This document shows, piece after piece, positions 1 through 9,088 of a stretch of DNA of 64,000 nt (positions within the stretch are counted from its first letter, which is position 1; each line of letters begins with the position of its first letter). The stretch comes from Chitinophagales bacterium. Lineage in GTDB: Bacteria; Bacteroidota; Bacteroidia; Chitinophagales; Saprospiraceae. The position numbers were made by a program, and so were the translations under genes. Location: contig JAAFIM010000002.1 of the NCBI GenBank assembly GCA_013297745.1, positions 93,711 to 157,710 on the forward strand, given 5' to 3'. The notes under the pieces were generated by a model, which saw only the letters and a list, made by a program, of their open reading frames with translations, was not told where the DNA came from and made no database searches.

Positions 1-23
1 TTTGTTATAAAAAACGCCACAAC

Positions 24-224
24 ATGCCAAAGCTCAAAACGCATTCCAGCGCGAAAAAACGTTTTTCAGTTACAGGTTCAGGCAAAATCAAATGCAGCCA
101 CGCTGGCAAAAGACACATTTTGACCAAAAAATCAAAAAGTCGTAAATTGCGTTTGACCCATGCTGGTCTTGTACATGATACAGAATTCGCCCGCGTAAAA
201 AGATTGCTCGCCATAGGCGGATAA
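24..224 (+). CDS. rpmI: Ribosomal protein bL35
   Basis: This 66-residue basic protein belongs to the large ribosomal subunit. It starts [14 protein letters not shown] and contains the family pattern in which Lys/Arg-rich stretches flank the [15 protein letters not shown] segment. The length is normal for bL35. bL20 follows on the same strand after about 150 bases, which is the classic infC-rpmI-rplT order; infC would lie left of the window edge. No separate promoter is visible between the two genes, so they are probably co-transcribed from upstream. Confidence 0.97.
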   Translation: MPKLKTHSSAKKRFSVTGSGKIKCSHAGKRHILTKKSKSRKLRLTHAGLVHDTEFARVKRLLAIGG

Positions 225-371
225 TCCCATCCCACGCAAAGGATTACAAAACCTTTATTTTTGTAGCAAGCCGCCCTCTGTGGAAAAGTAGCGGGTAAAA
301 ATCTTCTCACCCGTCTCCCCAAGGTTGCTTAATGTATTTTTTTTATCAAAAATTTTAAAATTTAATCAAAA

Positions 372-719
372 ATGCCACGTTCGGTAAATCACGTCGCTTC
401 AAGAAGAAGAAGAAAGAAAGTATTGGCACAAGCCAAAGGTTATTGGGGCATACGCAAAAACGTATGGACAGTAGCCAAAAACGCAGTTGAAAAAGGTTTG
501 CAATACGCTTATAGCGGTCGTAAACAGAAAAAGCGTCAATTCCGCGCACTGTGGATAGCTCGTATCAACGCAGGTACAAGAGAACTTGGGCTTTCATACA
601 GCCGTTTTATGTTCTTATTATCCTCAAAAAACATTGAACTAAACCGCAAAGTATTAGCTGATTTGGCTATGCACGATGCAGAAGCGTTCAAAGCTATCGT
701 TCAAGCTGCGCAAGCATAA
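372..719 (+). CDS. rplT: Ribosomal protein bL20
   Basis: This 115-residue 23S rRNA-binding protein of the large subunit is needed early in 50S assembly. It begins [16 protein letters not shown] and carries the family signature [27 protein letters not shown] near residues 24-50, then [18 protein letters not shown]. The length is typical. It follows rpmI in the usual order and is followed at once by a rho-independent terminator, so the ribosomal operon ends here. Confidence 0.97.
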   Translation: MPRSVNHVASRRRRKKVLAQAKGYWGIRKNVWTVAKNAVEKGLQYAYSGRKQKKRQFRALWIARINAGTRELGLSYSRFMFLLSSKNIELNRKVLADLAMHDAEAFKAIVQAAQA

Positions 720-756
720 AAGAACAATACGCGCTACTAAGTGGCAGCCCACAAAA

Positions 757-787
757 ACGCAAGGCATTCATTTGCTTTGCGTTTTTT
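757..787 (+). terminator. Terminator after rplT
   Basis: A hairpin with arms ACGCAAGGC and GCTTTGCGT (one G-U pair) is followed by six T. It lies 38 bases after the rplT stop and ends the ribosomal protein transcript before the hydrolase gene. Confidence 0.8.
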
Positions 788-814
788 CATTTTTAATGAC
801 CAAAAAAAAGCCTT

Positions 815-1657
815 ATGTCCAATCAAAAATCGCCCAATTCGCTTTGGATAACCATCAATGAGCAGAAAATCCACACTTTACGCTTAGGCGAGGGCAAAAA
901 ATTATTGATTATTTTTCACGGTTTTGCGGGTAGAGCTGAGCATTTTTTGGAACTATGCCCTAGTTTGGAAGCTTATTTTGATATAATTTTGGTGGATTTA
1001 CCCTTTCACGGGCGCAGCGAGTGGGACAAAGACCATTTTCGCCCTGCTGATATACGCAATTTAATTTTTGAGATATTACAAATGACAGGTTATCAACGAT
1101 TTAGCTTGATGGCACACAGTATGGGGGGATTTATAGCGTTCAAAATTTACGAAAAAATGGCAAGTTTGGTAGAAAATATGATTATGTTGGCTCCTGGGGG
1201 CATTTATCGCGCTTTGCCATTCAACCCAATTTTATTCAATTCGCCCGTCCGCCGTTTTTTCCGCTACGCTATGAGCAGCAATTTAGTACCCAAAGTGATG
1301 CGGATTAGTATGAAAATGAAGTTATTACATAAAAGTTTTTACGAATTTATCAACCAACATTTTGCTACAGAAGAACGCCGCAAGCGCATTTTCAACTCTT
1401 GGGTTTCGCTCTATTATTTCAACCTCAATTTGAACAAAATAGAAAAACTTTTGCAACAAAATGATACCTTGCTATGTTTTTTTTACGGTACAAAAGATAA
1501 AATTACCCCTGTTCGCTACGCTCGAGATTTTGCCAAAAATTTACCCAATAGCCAAATTATTATGGTAGAGGGCGAAAACCACTTCTTTTTGCGCAAGCCT
1601 TTGGCAGAAAAGCTGGCAGAATGGGCAAATACTTATTTTAAAGAAAAGCAGTTATAA
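815..1657 (+). CDS. Alpha/beta-fold hydrolase
   Basis: This 280-residue cytoplasmic protein has the alpha/beta hydrolase fold and no signal peptide. The oxyanion segment IIFHGFAGR lies near residues 32-40. The nucleophile elbow AHSMGG gives Ser102, the acid is probably Asp228 in GTKDKITP, and the base is His256 in GENHFF. These features place it among esterase or hydrolase-type members such as MhpC-like enzymes; the substrate cannot be read from the sequence. The next gene, hemJ, begins 13 bases after the stop, so the two may share a transcript. Confidence 0.85.
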   Translation: MSNQKSPNSLWITINEQKIHTLRLGEGKKLLIIFHGFAGRAEHFLELCPSLEAYFDIILVDLPFHGRSEWDKDHFRPADIRNLIFEILQMTGYQRFSLMAHSMGGFIAFKIYEKMASLVENMIMLAPGGIYRALPFNPILFNSPVRRFFRYAMSSNLVPKVMRISMKMKLLHKSFYEFINQHFATEERRKRIFNSWVSLYYFNLNLNKIEKLLQQNDTLLCFFYGTKDKITPVRYARDFAKNLPNSQIIMVEGENHFFLRKPLAEKLAEWANTYFKEKQL

Positions 1658-1670
1658 AATTTTATTAGAA

Positions 1671-2228
1671 ATGTCATTTATATTATACGCCAAAACTTTA
1701 CACTTTATCGCGCTAATCAGTTGGATGGCGGCTATTTTTTACCTGCCCCGTTTATTTATTTATCACCGCGAAGCTTTGGAGCAAGACGAACCCACCAAAA
1801 GTATTTTATCCACATATTTGGCTGATTATCAACGCCGTTTGTATAAAATAATTATGAATCCAGCGATGATGGTTACTTTTGTGGCTGGCTTTGCGATGAT
1901 TTTTGGCTATGGTTGGGAATGGTTTGCGGCTAATCATTGGCTACACGCCAAGTTGGTTTTGTTGGCTGGTTTGGTTTATTTTCATCTCCAATGCAAACAG
2001 ATTATGCAGCGATTGGCTACAGGCGAAAAAGTTGGGACTTCAACCCGCTTGCGCTTATTTAATGAAATCCCAACCCTGTTGATGATAGCTATAGTGCTGC
2101 TGGCTGTGTTCAAGAACGGCTTAAATGCAGTTTTGGCTATGTTGGGTTTAATCACAGTGGGCGGATTATTATTTTTGGGGGTTCGTTTTTATAAAAAACT
2201 GCGCGCCAAAGAGTCCAAAATACTATAA
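1671..2228 (+). CDS. hemJ: Protoporphyrinogen oxidase HemJ-like membrane protein
   Basis: This 185-residue protein of the HemJ (UPF0093) family oxidises protoporphyrinogen IX in haem synthesis. The sequence shows four to five hydrophobic segments, the N-terminal family pattern KTLHFIALISWMAAIFYLPRLF with the conserved His near residue 11, the RRLYKIIMNPAM segment, WLHAKLVLL with a second conserved His, and the C-terminal FNEIPTLLMIAIVLL motif. Length and motif order match the family. It sits tightly between a hydrolase and a glycosyltransferase-like gene, 19 bases before the latter. Confidence 0.9.
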   Translation: MSFILYAKTLHFIALISWMAAIFYLPRLFIYHREALEQDEPTKSILSTYLADYQRRLYKIIMNPAMMVTFVAGFAMIFGYGWEWFAANHWLHAKLVLLAGLVYFHLQCKQIMQRLATGEKVGTSTRLRLFNEIPTLLMIAIVLLAVFKNGLNAVLAMLGLITVGGLLFLGVRFYKKLRAKESKIL

Positions 2229-2247
2229 ATTTATATTTTAATAAATA

Positions 2248-3255
2248 ATGAAAATTTTACTATTAATTCCCTATTTTGGTCAATTCCCAAAAGATTATTT
2301 CGGATTGTTTTTAAAATCAGTATCTTATAACAAGCAGTTAGATTTTCTTATTTTGTGCGATAATCCCCCTCAAGTGGCTTTGCCCCCGAATGTGCGCGTG
2401 GAAAAAATGCAGATGTCCAAGTTTAACGATTTGGCAACACAGCGTTTGGGCGCGCAAGTTCAGGTAAAATTTGGGTATAAATTATGCGATTTTCGCCCTA
2501 TGTTTGGACAGATTTTCGCCGATTGGGCAAAAAATTACGATTTTTGGGGACATTGCGATATGGATTTGATACTGGGCAACATCAGCGCGTTTTTGAACGA
2601 GGATATTTTAACCCGATTTGATATTATCTCTTTGCGCAAAGAATGGATTTCTGGCTCGTTCGCTTTGTATAAAAATCGCGAAGCGGTGAATAATTTGTAT
2701 AAAAAAAGCGCACACTGGGAAAAAGTAGCTAAAAGTGTTGATTATCAGCGATTTGATGAGTGTGGATTGCTGAAATCAGCCGAAAAAATGGCTTATCGCA
2801 CACTCGCAAAGGGCGAAAATATACTCAATTTAGAGTTGGAAACCGAGAGCATAACCTATATCGTCGAGCGGATAAAACAAAGCGCAGAAAGTAGCCATTT
2901 TGCTTTTTTCCAACAAACTTTGGTAAAAGAGAGCATACAAAAAGGGAGTATTTTAAAATATGAAAAAGGGCAGGTTTTTATCCATAAAAGCAGCGAAACG
3001 CGCCACCCTGAAAATATGCAATTTGCTCATTATCACTTTATTACCGAAAAAAATAACGGCTTTTTCCAATTTCCTAACTGGGGAGAAATTCCCGATATTT
3101 TTTATATTGACGAAACGGGATTTTATACAGAAGCAGAGTTTAAAAATCATCAAACTATTTATAATCAACGGATTAGAGCGGGTAAGTTAAAGTATTGGTT
3201 TAGAACCGTTCCGAAAAAAATTTGGTCAAAAATTAGCAAACTGTTCAAAAAATAG
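2248..3255 (+). CDS. DUF6625-type glycosyltransferase-like protein
   Basis: This 335-residue cytoplasmic protein starts MKILLLIPYFGQFP and has a GT-A-like architecture. A DxD-type motif, GHCDMDLILGN, lies near residues 108-118 and would bind a metal and a nucleotide sugar. The pattern KLCDFRPMFG is characteristic of DUF6625 proteins, which occur in surface-polysaccharide loci of Bacteroidota. The acceptor and sugar are unknown. The C-terminus is basic and amphipathic. It is probably co-transcribed with hemJ upstream and the adenosyltransferase 9 bases downstream. Confidence 0.7.
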   Translation: MKILLLIPYFGQFPKDYFGLFLKSVSYNKQLDFLILCDNPPQVALPPNVRVEKMQMSKFNDLATQRLGAQVQVKFGYKLCDFRPMFGQIFADWAKNYDFWGHCDMDLILGNISAFLNEDILTRFDIISLRKEWISGSFALYKNREAVNNLYKKSAHWEKVAKSVDYQRFDECGLLKSAEKMAYRTLAKGENILNLELETESITYIVERIKQSAESSHFAFFQQTLVKESIQKGSILKYEKGQVFIHKSSETRHPENMQFAHYHFITEKNNGFFQFPNWGEIPDIFYIDETGFYTEAEFKNHQTIYNQRIRAGKLKYWFRTVPKKIWSKISKLFKK

Positions 3256-3264
3256 ATAAAAAAT

Positions 3265-3825
3265 ATGTCTTTCAAAATTTACACCAAAACAGGCGATAAA
3301 GGTCAAACTTCGCTTTGGGGCGGCGCAAGAGTAGCCAAACATCATATCAGGATAGAAAGTTACGGCACTGTAGATGAACTCAATTCGTACTTGGGCGTTG
3401 TAGCTTCTTTTATGCAAACTGCTGAAAATCAACAGTTTATTTACAATATACAAAGCCGTTTATTTACTATAGGCGCAATTTTGGCAACCCAACCCGATAA
3501 AAAAAATCTACAAACGCCCGATTTACACACTGAAGACATCAGCGCGTTGGAAACGGCCATAGACCAGATGGAGAGCGAGTTGGAACCGTTAAAAAACTTT
3601 ATCCTGCCCAGTGGGCATTTGGCAGTATCACATTGCCACGTAGCGCGCTGTATTTGCCGCCGTGCCGAGCGTTTGGTGGTGGGATTGGAAGAAGCTGAAA
3701 ATCAACCCATTGAACCCTTAGTTTTGCAATATCTAAATCGTCTTTCAGATTATTTGTTTGTATTGGCGAGAAAAATGGCAAAAGATTTGCAAGTAACAGA
3801 GGTCATTTGGCAAGGGCGGAAATAA
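3265..3825 (+). CDS. Cob(I)alamin adenosyltransferase, PduO type
   Basis: This 186-residue enzyme transfers adenosyl from ATP to cob(I)alamin, making coenzyme B12. The N-terminal ATP-binding motif YTKTGDKGQTSLWGG is present, as are SYGTVDELNSYLG and the helical motif CHVARCICRRAERLV with the conserved Arg residues. The C-terminal LQYLNRLSDYLFVLARKM completes the PduO/MMAB family pattern. Length is normal and nothing is missing. No other cobalamin gene is nearby; in Bacteroidota this enzyme usually serves methylmalonyl-CoA mutase. Confidence 0.93.
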   Translation: MSFKIYTKTGDKGQTSLWGGARVAKHHIRIESYGTVDELNSYLGVVASFMQTAENQQFIYNIQSRLFTIGAILATQPDKKNLQTPDLHTEDISALETAIDQMESELEPLKNFILPSGHLAVSHCHVARCICRRAERLVVGLEEAENQPIEPLVLQYLNRLSDYLFVLARKMAKDLQVTEVIWQGRK

Positions 3826-3930
3826 ACCCGTTACAGTTATCTAATCAACCTCTACAGCTATTGAAATGAGCTTTGAAAACTGTGACTAATGGATAATTTT
3901 CATCGTTTCAATAATTAAAAATCAAAGCAT

Positions 3931-5859
3931 ATGAAATATCTACTCCTATTTTTATTATTTAGTTCGGTTATTAATACCAACTTTGCGCAAAAATCAGCAG
4001 CCAAAGATTTGGTCAAAGATGCAGAAGGACAAATCAACCGCAAAGAATACGCAGCAGCCAAACAATCTTTGACCAATGCACTCAGCGTCAAAGAAAATTT
4101 TGCTATAGCTTGGCGATTGTTGGGCGTGGTCAATACCCGTTTGCAAAACTATGAAGAAGCCAGCGCAGCATACGAAAAACTGTTCAAATTAGACGGCGAA
4201 TTATCCAAAGCAGCCTATTTTGAAGCAGGTCAAGCCAATATGAAACTATATGAGTACGACCTTGCGCTTCGTTATTTTGAGTTATACAGAAACGCCGACA
4301 ATCGCGATTTTAGCACGGACGAACAAACCATCCAGCGTGGTTATGATATGCTGGTAGCGAGAGAAATTAACAGTTGTAAATTTGCTAGAACGGTTGATTT
4401 CAAGCAAGTTACAGACACTGTAGAAAATATGGGCAATGTTATCAACACTTCAGGGGACGAGTACTTGCCCACACTCACCAGCGACGGCAAACTATTGGTT
4501 TTTACTTCAGATAGAGGTGGCGAAAACATTATGGTGAGCCGCAAAAAAGAAAATAATAACTGGACAGAAGCCAAATCTATAGGCAAAGGCATCAACACCA
4601 GCAACAACGAGGGTATGGCCAAACTCACCGTTTGCGGACGTACTGTATATTTTTCTGCTTGCGGGCGCGAAATAGGTATGGGCGGTTGTGATATTTTCAA
4701 AGCAAGTTTTGACTACGACGAAGCTACAGGCTACGATGCGCACATAGTCAAAGAATTGAGCAGTCGCCAATGGGATTCCCAACCCACGATAAGCTGCGAC
4801 GGCAAAACGATGTATTTCGCCTCCAACCGCGACGGCGGTATGGGTGGGACGGATATTTGGGCTTCTTATCTCAACGATAATGGAATTTGGTCTGTACCTG
4901 TCAATTTGGGCGCAACCATCAACACCCCAGCCGACGAAGAGGCACCATTTATCAGCCCTGACGGGGTAACGCTTTACTTTTCTTCGGACGGACACGCGGG
5001 TTTTGGCGATATGGATATTTTTAGAACCGTTTTGGAGAATAAAATTTGGTCGCAACCCCAAAACTTAGGCGCAGCATTCAACACCCCTTATCGCGAAGCG
5101 GGGATAATCATCAGCCCAGAAAATGATATGGCTTATTTTGCATCAGCACGCCCCAAAGGCAGAGGCGGTTTGGATATTTATCAAATCAAATTGAGACCAG
5201 AATTGGCTCCAGCTATAGACAATGTATTGATAGACGGTTATGTTTTTGATGTCAACACAGGCGAACCAATTTTCAACTCACAGGTCAAAATAGGCAAAGG
5301 CAACGACCGCCAACTGATAAAAACAGATTCTGCTGGGCGTTTTTTCATCTGTCTGCCCAATAAAGGTTCTTATTCTTATATCATACAAAAAGAGGGTTAT
5401 ACCGAACACATAGGCGCAGAATTTTTCCAACGCAGTAAAGGCAACCCCGCCCAACGCATAGAAGTAGGTTTGGGTACGGGTTTGGCCAAAAATGAAGTAA
5501 AAGTTGAACCTAATCCAGTGCCTAGTCCAGCCATAGCCCGCGCGCGCAAAAATCTATCTGTTTATTTTGAATCAGGCAAACACGAACTTTCCGATACCCA
5601 ACGGGAACAAATCAAACAGCTTATCAACCAATTTTCTGACAAAAGCAAACTCCAAATCAAAGTTACAGGCTTTGCTGATGATATTGGCAACAAAGATTTC
5701 AACTTGAGCTTGTCCGAAAAAAGAGCAAGTTTTGTGGCCAGATTTATAGAAGACCAAAAAGTGCCCAAAGAGCAAATTATATACGATGGCAAAGGGGTAG
5801 TAGAAAGTAATATCGCCAAACATCAAAAACGCCGAGTAGAAATTGTAATTTCTAACTAA
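3931..5859 (+). CDS. PorE-like periplasmic OmpA-family protein with TPR and beta-propeller
   Basis: This 642-residue exported protein has a signal peptide ending near NTNFAQ (residue 20). TPR-like helices follow at about 25-120, then PD40/WD40-like propeller repeats at about 165-415, where motifs such as LVFTSDRGGENI, MYFASNRDGGMGGTDI and LYFSSDGHAGFGDMDI recur. A carboxypeptidase regulatory-like domain is at about 425-500 and an OmpA peptidoglycan-binding domain is at the C-terminus. This domain order and length match PorE, which tethers the type IX secretion machinery to peptidoglycan. Generic OmpA-family proteins share parts of this layout, so the PorE assignment is by architecture only. 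Confidence 0.75.
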   Translation: MKYLLLFLLFSSVINTNFAQKSAAKDLVKDAEGQINRKEYAAAKQSLTNALSVKENFAIAWRLLGVVNTRLQNYEEASAAYEKLFKLDGELSKAAYFEAGQANMKLYEYDLALRYFELYRNADNRDFSTDEQTIQRGYDMLVAREINSCKFARTVDFKQVTDTVENMGNVINTSGDEYLPTLTSDGKLLVFTSDRGGENIMVSRKKENNNWTEAKSIGKGINTSNNEGMAKLTVCGRTVYFSACGREIGMGGCDIFKASFDYDEATGYDAHIVKELSSRQWDSQPTISCDGKTMYFASNRDGGMGGTDIWASYLNDNGIWSVPVNLGATINTPADEEAPFISPDGVTLYFSSDGHAGFGDMDIFRTVLENKIWSQPQNLGAAFNTPYREAGIIISPENDMAYFASARPKGRGGLDIYQIKLRPELAPAIDNVLIDGYVFDVNTGEPIFNSQVKIGKGNDRQLIKTDSAGRFFICLPNKGSYSYIIQKEGYTEHIGAEFFQRSKGNPAQRIEVGLGTGLAKNEVKVEPNPVPSPAIARARKNLSVYFESGKHELSDTQREQIKQLINQFSDKSKLQIKVTGFADDIGNKDFNLSLSEKRASFVARFIEDQKVPKEQIIYDGKGVVESNIAKHQKRRVEIVISN

Positions 5860-5901
5860 AAAAAACCTCACAAGCCAAAACTTTTTGTATACATTAAGTA
5901 A

Positions 5902-6318
5902 TTAGAGGCTATAAAAATAGGTATAAAAATAGATATTGAAGGTTGTGAAGGGGCTATATTTTTGGACGATATACAAAAAAGAGATTTTGAATTAATGTCT
6001 TTGACTTGGCAACAAAGTCCAGCTGATGACGATTTGACCCAAATTTGGCACAGCAAAAGTGACACAGCAGACGGCAGCAATCGCGTAGGTTTCAATAACC
6101 CAGAAGCCGATAAAATTATAGATGAGTTAAGAGTTTGTATGGATGAGGAAAAACGCCGCGAATTATATTTGAGAGTACAAGAGATAATCGCAGATGAGCA
6201 ACCTTATATTTTTCTCGTTACGCCTTCAGAGCGAATAATCATCAATAAAAAATTTACGAACACTCAAGTTTCCACCGCCAGACCAGGGTTTAGAGCTGGC
6301 GAGTTTAAGTTAAAATAA
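5902..6318 (+). pseudogene. 3' remnant of an oligopeptide-binding protein gene
   Basis: An open frame runs from the in-frame TAA at 5899 to 6318 and encodes only the C-terminal part of a family 5 solute-binding protein. It aligns with the last ~130 residues of the intact gene just downstream, sharing LTQIWHS, GSNR, ADEQPYIFL and a matching end (EFKLK against EFQTK). No ATG start is present, only TTG at 5962, and the first ~440 residues are gone. It is best read as a decayed tandem duplicate of the neighbouring gene rather than a working small protein. Confidence 0.8.
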
Positions 6319-6337
6319 AACCTTTTCGGTTATTGAT

Positions 6338-8059
6338 ATGAAAATTACTTTAATTATTTCTCTTTTTATTTTATTATTCCATTCTTACCCACAAGCGCAA
6401 ACTACTAATAATAAGGTAGTTATAAACTTATGGAACGATGTGGGCAGGCTAAACCCAATCACTTCCACCTCAGCAGATGCAAGTTATGTGGAAAGCAATG
6501 TATTCAGCAGTTTATTGGCATATAATCCCAAAAACTATCAACTTCAGACCGATTTGGCAGCCGCTATGCCTATAATCAATACTATAGACACGGGCGAGTA
6601 CAAAGGGGGAATGTCGCTAACTTTCCAAATCAACAAGAACGCGGTTTGGGATAATGGACAACCGATTACAGCCCACGATTTTATATTTACGGTCAAAGCG
6701 ATAAAAAATCCACGTATAGAATCAGGCAATAATCGCCCCTATTATACGTTTATTGATGATATAAAAATCAATAAAGACAACGAACAAAAATTTACTATTT
6801 ATAGCAAAGAACGATATTTTTTGGCAGAAAACAGCGCAGGCACGTTGCAAATTATGCCCGAATACATTTACGACAGCAGCCGAATTATGCGCAAATTCAG
6901 CATAGGCGACTTGGACACCATCCCACAAATGAAAAGCCACAATCAAATTATCAAGTTTGCAGAACAATTCAATAAGTTGGAATTTAGCAACTTTACGTTA
7001 ATTGGTTCAGGAGCGTACCGTTTTGAGAGTTGGAAATTTCAAGACAAAATTATTTTAATCCGCAAAAAAAATTATTGGAAAGATGCGGTTGACAATCCCA
7101 ACAACAAAGCCAAGTATCCAGATACGATAATTTATAAAATTGCCCAAAGTTTTGAAAGTTTGTTGAACTCGGTCAAAAATATCGAAATTGATGCCATAAC
7201 TGGTATGCAACCCCAAACTTTTGATAAATGGAAAAAAGATGCTACGATAAAAGCTAATTTTAATTTTTATACCCCCGAACAATTTGCTTATGATTATATT
7301 GGTATCAACACCAAAAAAGCGGGACTAAACGAGAAAAAAGTTAGACAAGCCTTAGCGCATCTTATTGATAAACAATATCTTATCAATACTATTTATAAAG
7401 GTTATGCCAAAACAACCAACAGCCCCATAAATCCTGTAAAATCGCATTATCACAAAGGGCTAAAAGAGCGCGAATTTAGCCTCAAAAAAGCAAAATCCCT
7501 ACTCGCAGAAGCGGGTTGGGCAGATACAGATAAAAATGGAATTTTGGACAAAACAATCAATGGGGCAAAAATTGAGCTAAAATTCAACCTTAAATACCTC
7601 AAAAATAACCAATTGCGGCAAGAAATAGCCCAACATTTCCAAACCAACGCTCAAAAAGTGGGTATAGTTTTGGAATTAAACGGCGAAGAAAGGGGTATTT
7701 TGATGGAAAATCTCAATAACCGAAGATATGATTTGAATGTAGGGGCTTGGATACAAACGCCAGATTTAGAAGATATGACCCAAATTTGGCACAGCAGCAG
7801 CGATAATCCACAAGGCAGCAACCGCACAGGATTCGGCAGCCCAGCCAGCGACAAAATTATAGATGCCATCCGTATTTGTGTGGATAAAAAACAACGCGAT
7901 ATTTTATATAAGGAAATTCAAGAAATGATTGCTGACGAACAACCTTATATTTTCTTGTGTGTGCCAAAAGAGCGGTTGATTATTCACAAAAAATTCTATC
8001 ATACCCAAGTTACCGCCCATCGCCCCAATTTTATAGCGAGCGAGTTTCAAACCAAATAA
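6338..8059 (+). CDS. ABC transporter substrate-binding protein, family 5 (oligopeptide type)
   Basis: This 573-residue exported protein has a signal peptide of about 20 residues ending HSYPQAQ. It has the SBP_bac_5 fold seen in OppA/DppA-type peptide receptors: LNPITSTSADASYVESNVFSSLL near the N-terminus, then NAVWDNGQPITAHDFIFTVKAI near 90-110. The C-terminal lobe contains VRQALAHLIDKQYLI. No permease or ATPase gene is adjacent, so it must work with components encoded elsewhere or act alone. The broken partial copy immediately upstream points to an old duplication. Confidence 0.88.
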   Translation: MKITLIISLFILLFHSYPQAQTTNNKVVINLWNDVGRLNPITSTSADASYVESNVFSSLLAYNPKNYQLQTDLAAAMPIINTIDTGEYKGGMSLTFQINKNAVWDNGQPITAHDFIFTVKAIKNPRIESGNNRPYYTFIDDIKINKDNEQKFTIYSKERYFLAENSAGTLQIMPEYIYDSSRIMRKFSIGDLDTIPQMKSHNQIIKFAEQFNKLEFSNFTLIGSGAYRFESWKFQDKIILIRKKNYWKDAVDNPNNKAKYPDTIIYKIAQSFESLLNSVKNIEIDAITGMQPQTFDKWKKDATIKANFNFYTPEQFAYDYIGINTKKAGLNEKKVRQALAHLIDKQYLINTIYKGYAKTTNSPINPVKSHYHKGLKEREFSLKKAKSLLAEAGWADTDKNGILDKTINGAKIELKFNLKYLKNNQLRQEIAQHFQTNAQKVGIVLELNGEERGILMENLNNRRYDLNVGAWIQTPDLEDMTQIWHSSSDNPQGSNRTGFGSPASDKIIDAIRICVDKKQRDILYKEIQEMIADEQPYIFLCVPKERLIIHKKFYHTQVTAHRPNFIASEFQTK

Positions 8060-8099
8060 CAACTAATTTTCCCAATTAAATCATTAAATTCTTTTACAA

Positions 8100-8591
8100 A
8101 TGCAATTCAATCAACTTGTTTTAACCGCCATAACTTTCTGCTTATTGGCATTCTATTCTTGCACAGGCAGCAAAAACAACAGTAAAACTAGCCCCGAAGA
8201 TAAATTTTTGGGTATCTGGGAGATAAAAACCATAGAAAAAGGCGGCCGCACTATAGATATGCGCTCTATAGCTGGCGAATGTTATATGGATTTTAGCAAA
8301 AACATAAAAAAAAGCGAGGATAAAAAAACCAAAACCACCTACAAATTTCGTATGGAAATGGGCGGTCAAGACCGTATTTTTGATTATCGGGTGATGAACG
8401 ATTCGGTCAAATTTGTGCAGGTCAAAAATTGGAATGATATGAAAATTGTATCTTTTGGCAAAGAAGAAACCAAATTAGACCAAATTGTAGATGGGGATAT
8501 TATTCGCTACAACCTCTACCCCCGCCCAGATTTAGACGCTGCCAAGAAAAAAGCAGAAAAAGAAGCAGCAAATAAAGCAGCTGGAAAATAA
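8100..8591 (+). CDS. Lipoprotein, lipocalin-like
   Basis: This 163-residue predicted lipoprotein has the lipobox-like sequence LLAFYSC, giving Cys21 as the lipidation site. The mature part has a GIWEIKTIEKGGRTID stretch followed by alternating beta strands, a pattern common in small lipocalin-like lipoproteins of Bacteroidota. The C-terminus is an Ala/Lys-rich helix. Function is unknown. The lipoprotein gene that follows encodes a similar strand pattern (GEWQFSNG), which suggests the two are distant relatives or act in the same place. Confidence 0.6.
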   Translation: MQFNQLVLTAITFCLLAFYSCTGSKNNSKTSPEDKFLGIWEIKTIEKGGRTIDMRSIAGECYMDFSKNIKKSEDKKTKTTYKFRMEMGGQDRIFDYRVMNDSVKFVQVKNWNDMKIVSFGKEETKLDQIVDGDIIRYNLYPRPDLDAAKKKAEKEAANKAAGK

Positions 8592-8617
8592 AATTTGGGG
8601 AAATCTAAAAAAAGTGC

Positions 8618-8625
8618 TAATTTTG
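8618..8625 (+). promoter_or_regulatory. Bacteroidota -7 promoter element
   Basis: TAATTTTG fits the TAnnTTTG -7 consensus and lies 30 bases before the ATG at 8655, which would give a short leader for the second small lipoprotein. Confidence 0.6.
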
Positions 8626-8654
8626 CCGCAATTTTTTAACAAATGTAACCCAAA

Positions 8655-9044
8655 ATGCACAAGATTTTATTTTTGTGGGCTTTTGCAGCCCTTTTTCTGC
8701 TTCAAAGTTGTGGAGATAACAACCCAGCCCAACAACAATTATTGATAGGTGAATGGCAGTTTAGTAACGGTACTTTAGATGGCAATCCAGAATTTGCCGC
8801 CCAAAATTATGCACTATACCAACTCAAATTTAGCCCCGACGGCAAACTAAGTAGCCAAATTTTGAGCGATTTGGAAAAAACTGAAACGCTCCCCTACAAA
8901 GTAGAAGGGGATAAAATCGTGCTAGAAAATGCTAAAACTACTTTTATAATTAAAAATTTGTCTGATAAGCAATTATCTATCTTTTTTGAGATGAACTTGG
9001 AAGGTAATACTTACGCAGTAGAAATGACTTTTAATAAAAAGTAA
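8655..9044 (+). CDS. Small lipoprotein, lipocalin-like
   Basis: This 129-residue predicted lipoprotein has the signal MHKILFLWAFAALFLLQSC, giving Cys19 as the lipidated residue. The mature part begins LLIGEWQFSNGTLDGNPEF and has strand patterns such as LKFSPDGKLSSQIL and NTYAVEMTFNK, as in small Bacteroidota lipocalin-like lipoproteins. The specific ligand and role are unknown. It has its own promoter and precedes a membrane-anchored SH3-domain protein. Confidence 0.6.
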   Translation: MHKILFLWAFAALFLLQSCGDNNPAQQQLLIGEWQFSNGTLDGNPEFAAQNYALYQLKFSPDGKLSSQILSDLEKTETLPYKVEGDKIVLENAKTTFIIKNLSDKQLSIFFEMNLEGNTYAVEMTFNKK

Positions 9045-9088
9045 ATTTTCTAACTTTTATTTGCTAACTTTTATTTTTTTAATAAAAT

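Noticed and set aside
676..861. 61-codon plus-strand frame overlapping rplT and the hydrolase start
   Set aside because: It crosses a terminator, lacks a promoter and is in a different frame from both real genes.
4341..5061. Long minus-strand frames opposite the PorE-like gene
   Set aside because: Antisense shadows of a well-supported gene; no promoter or domain.
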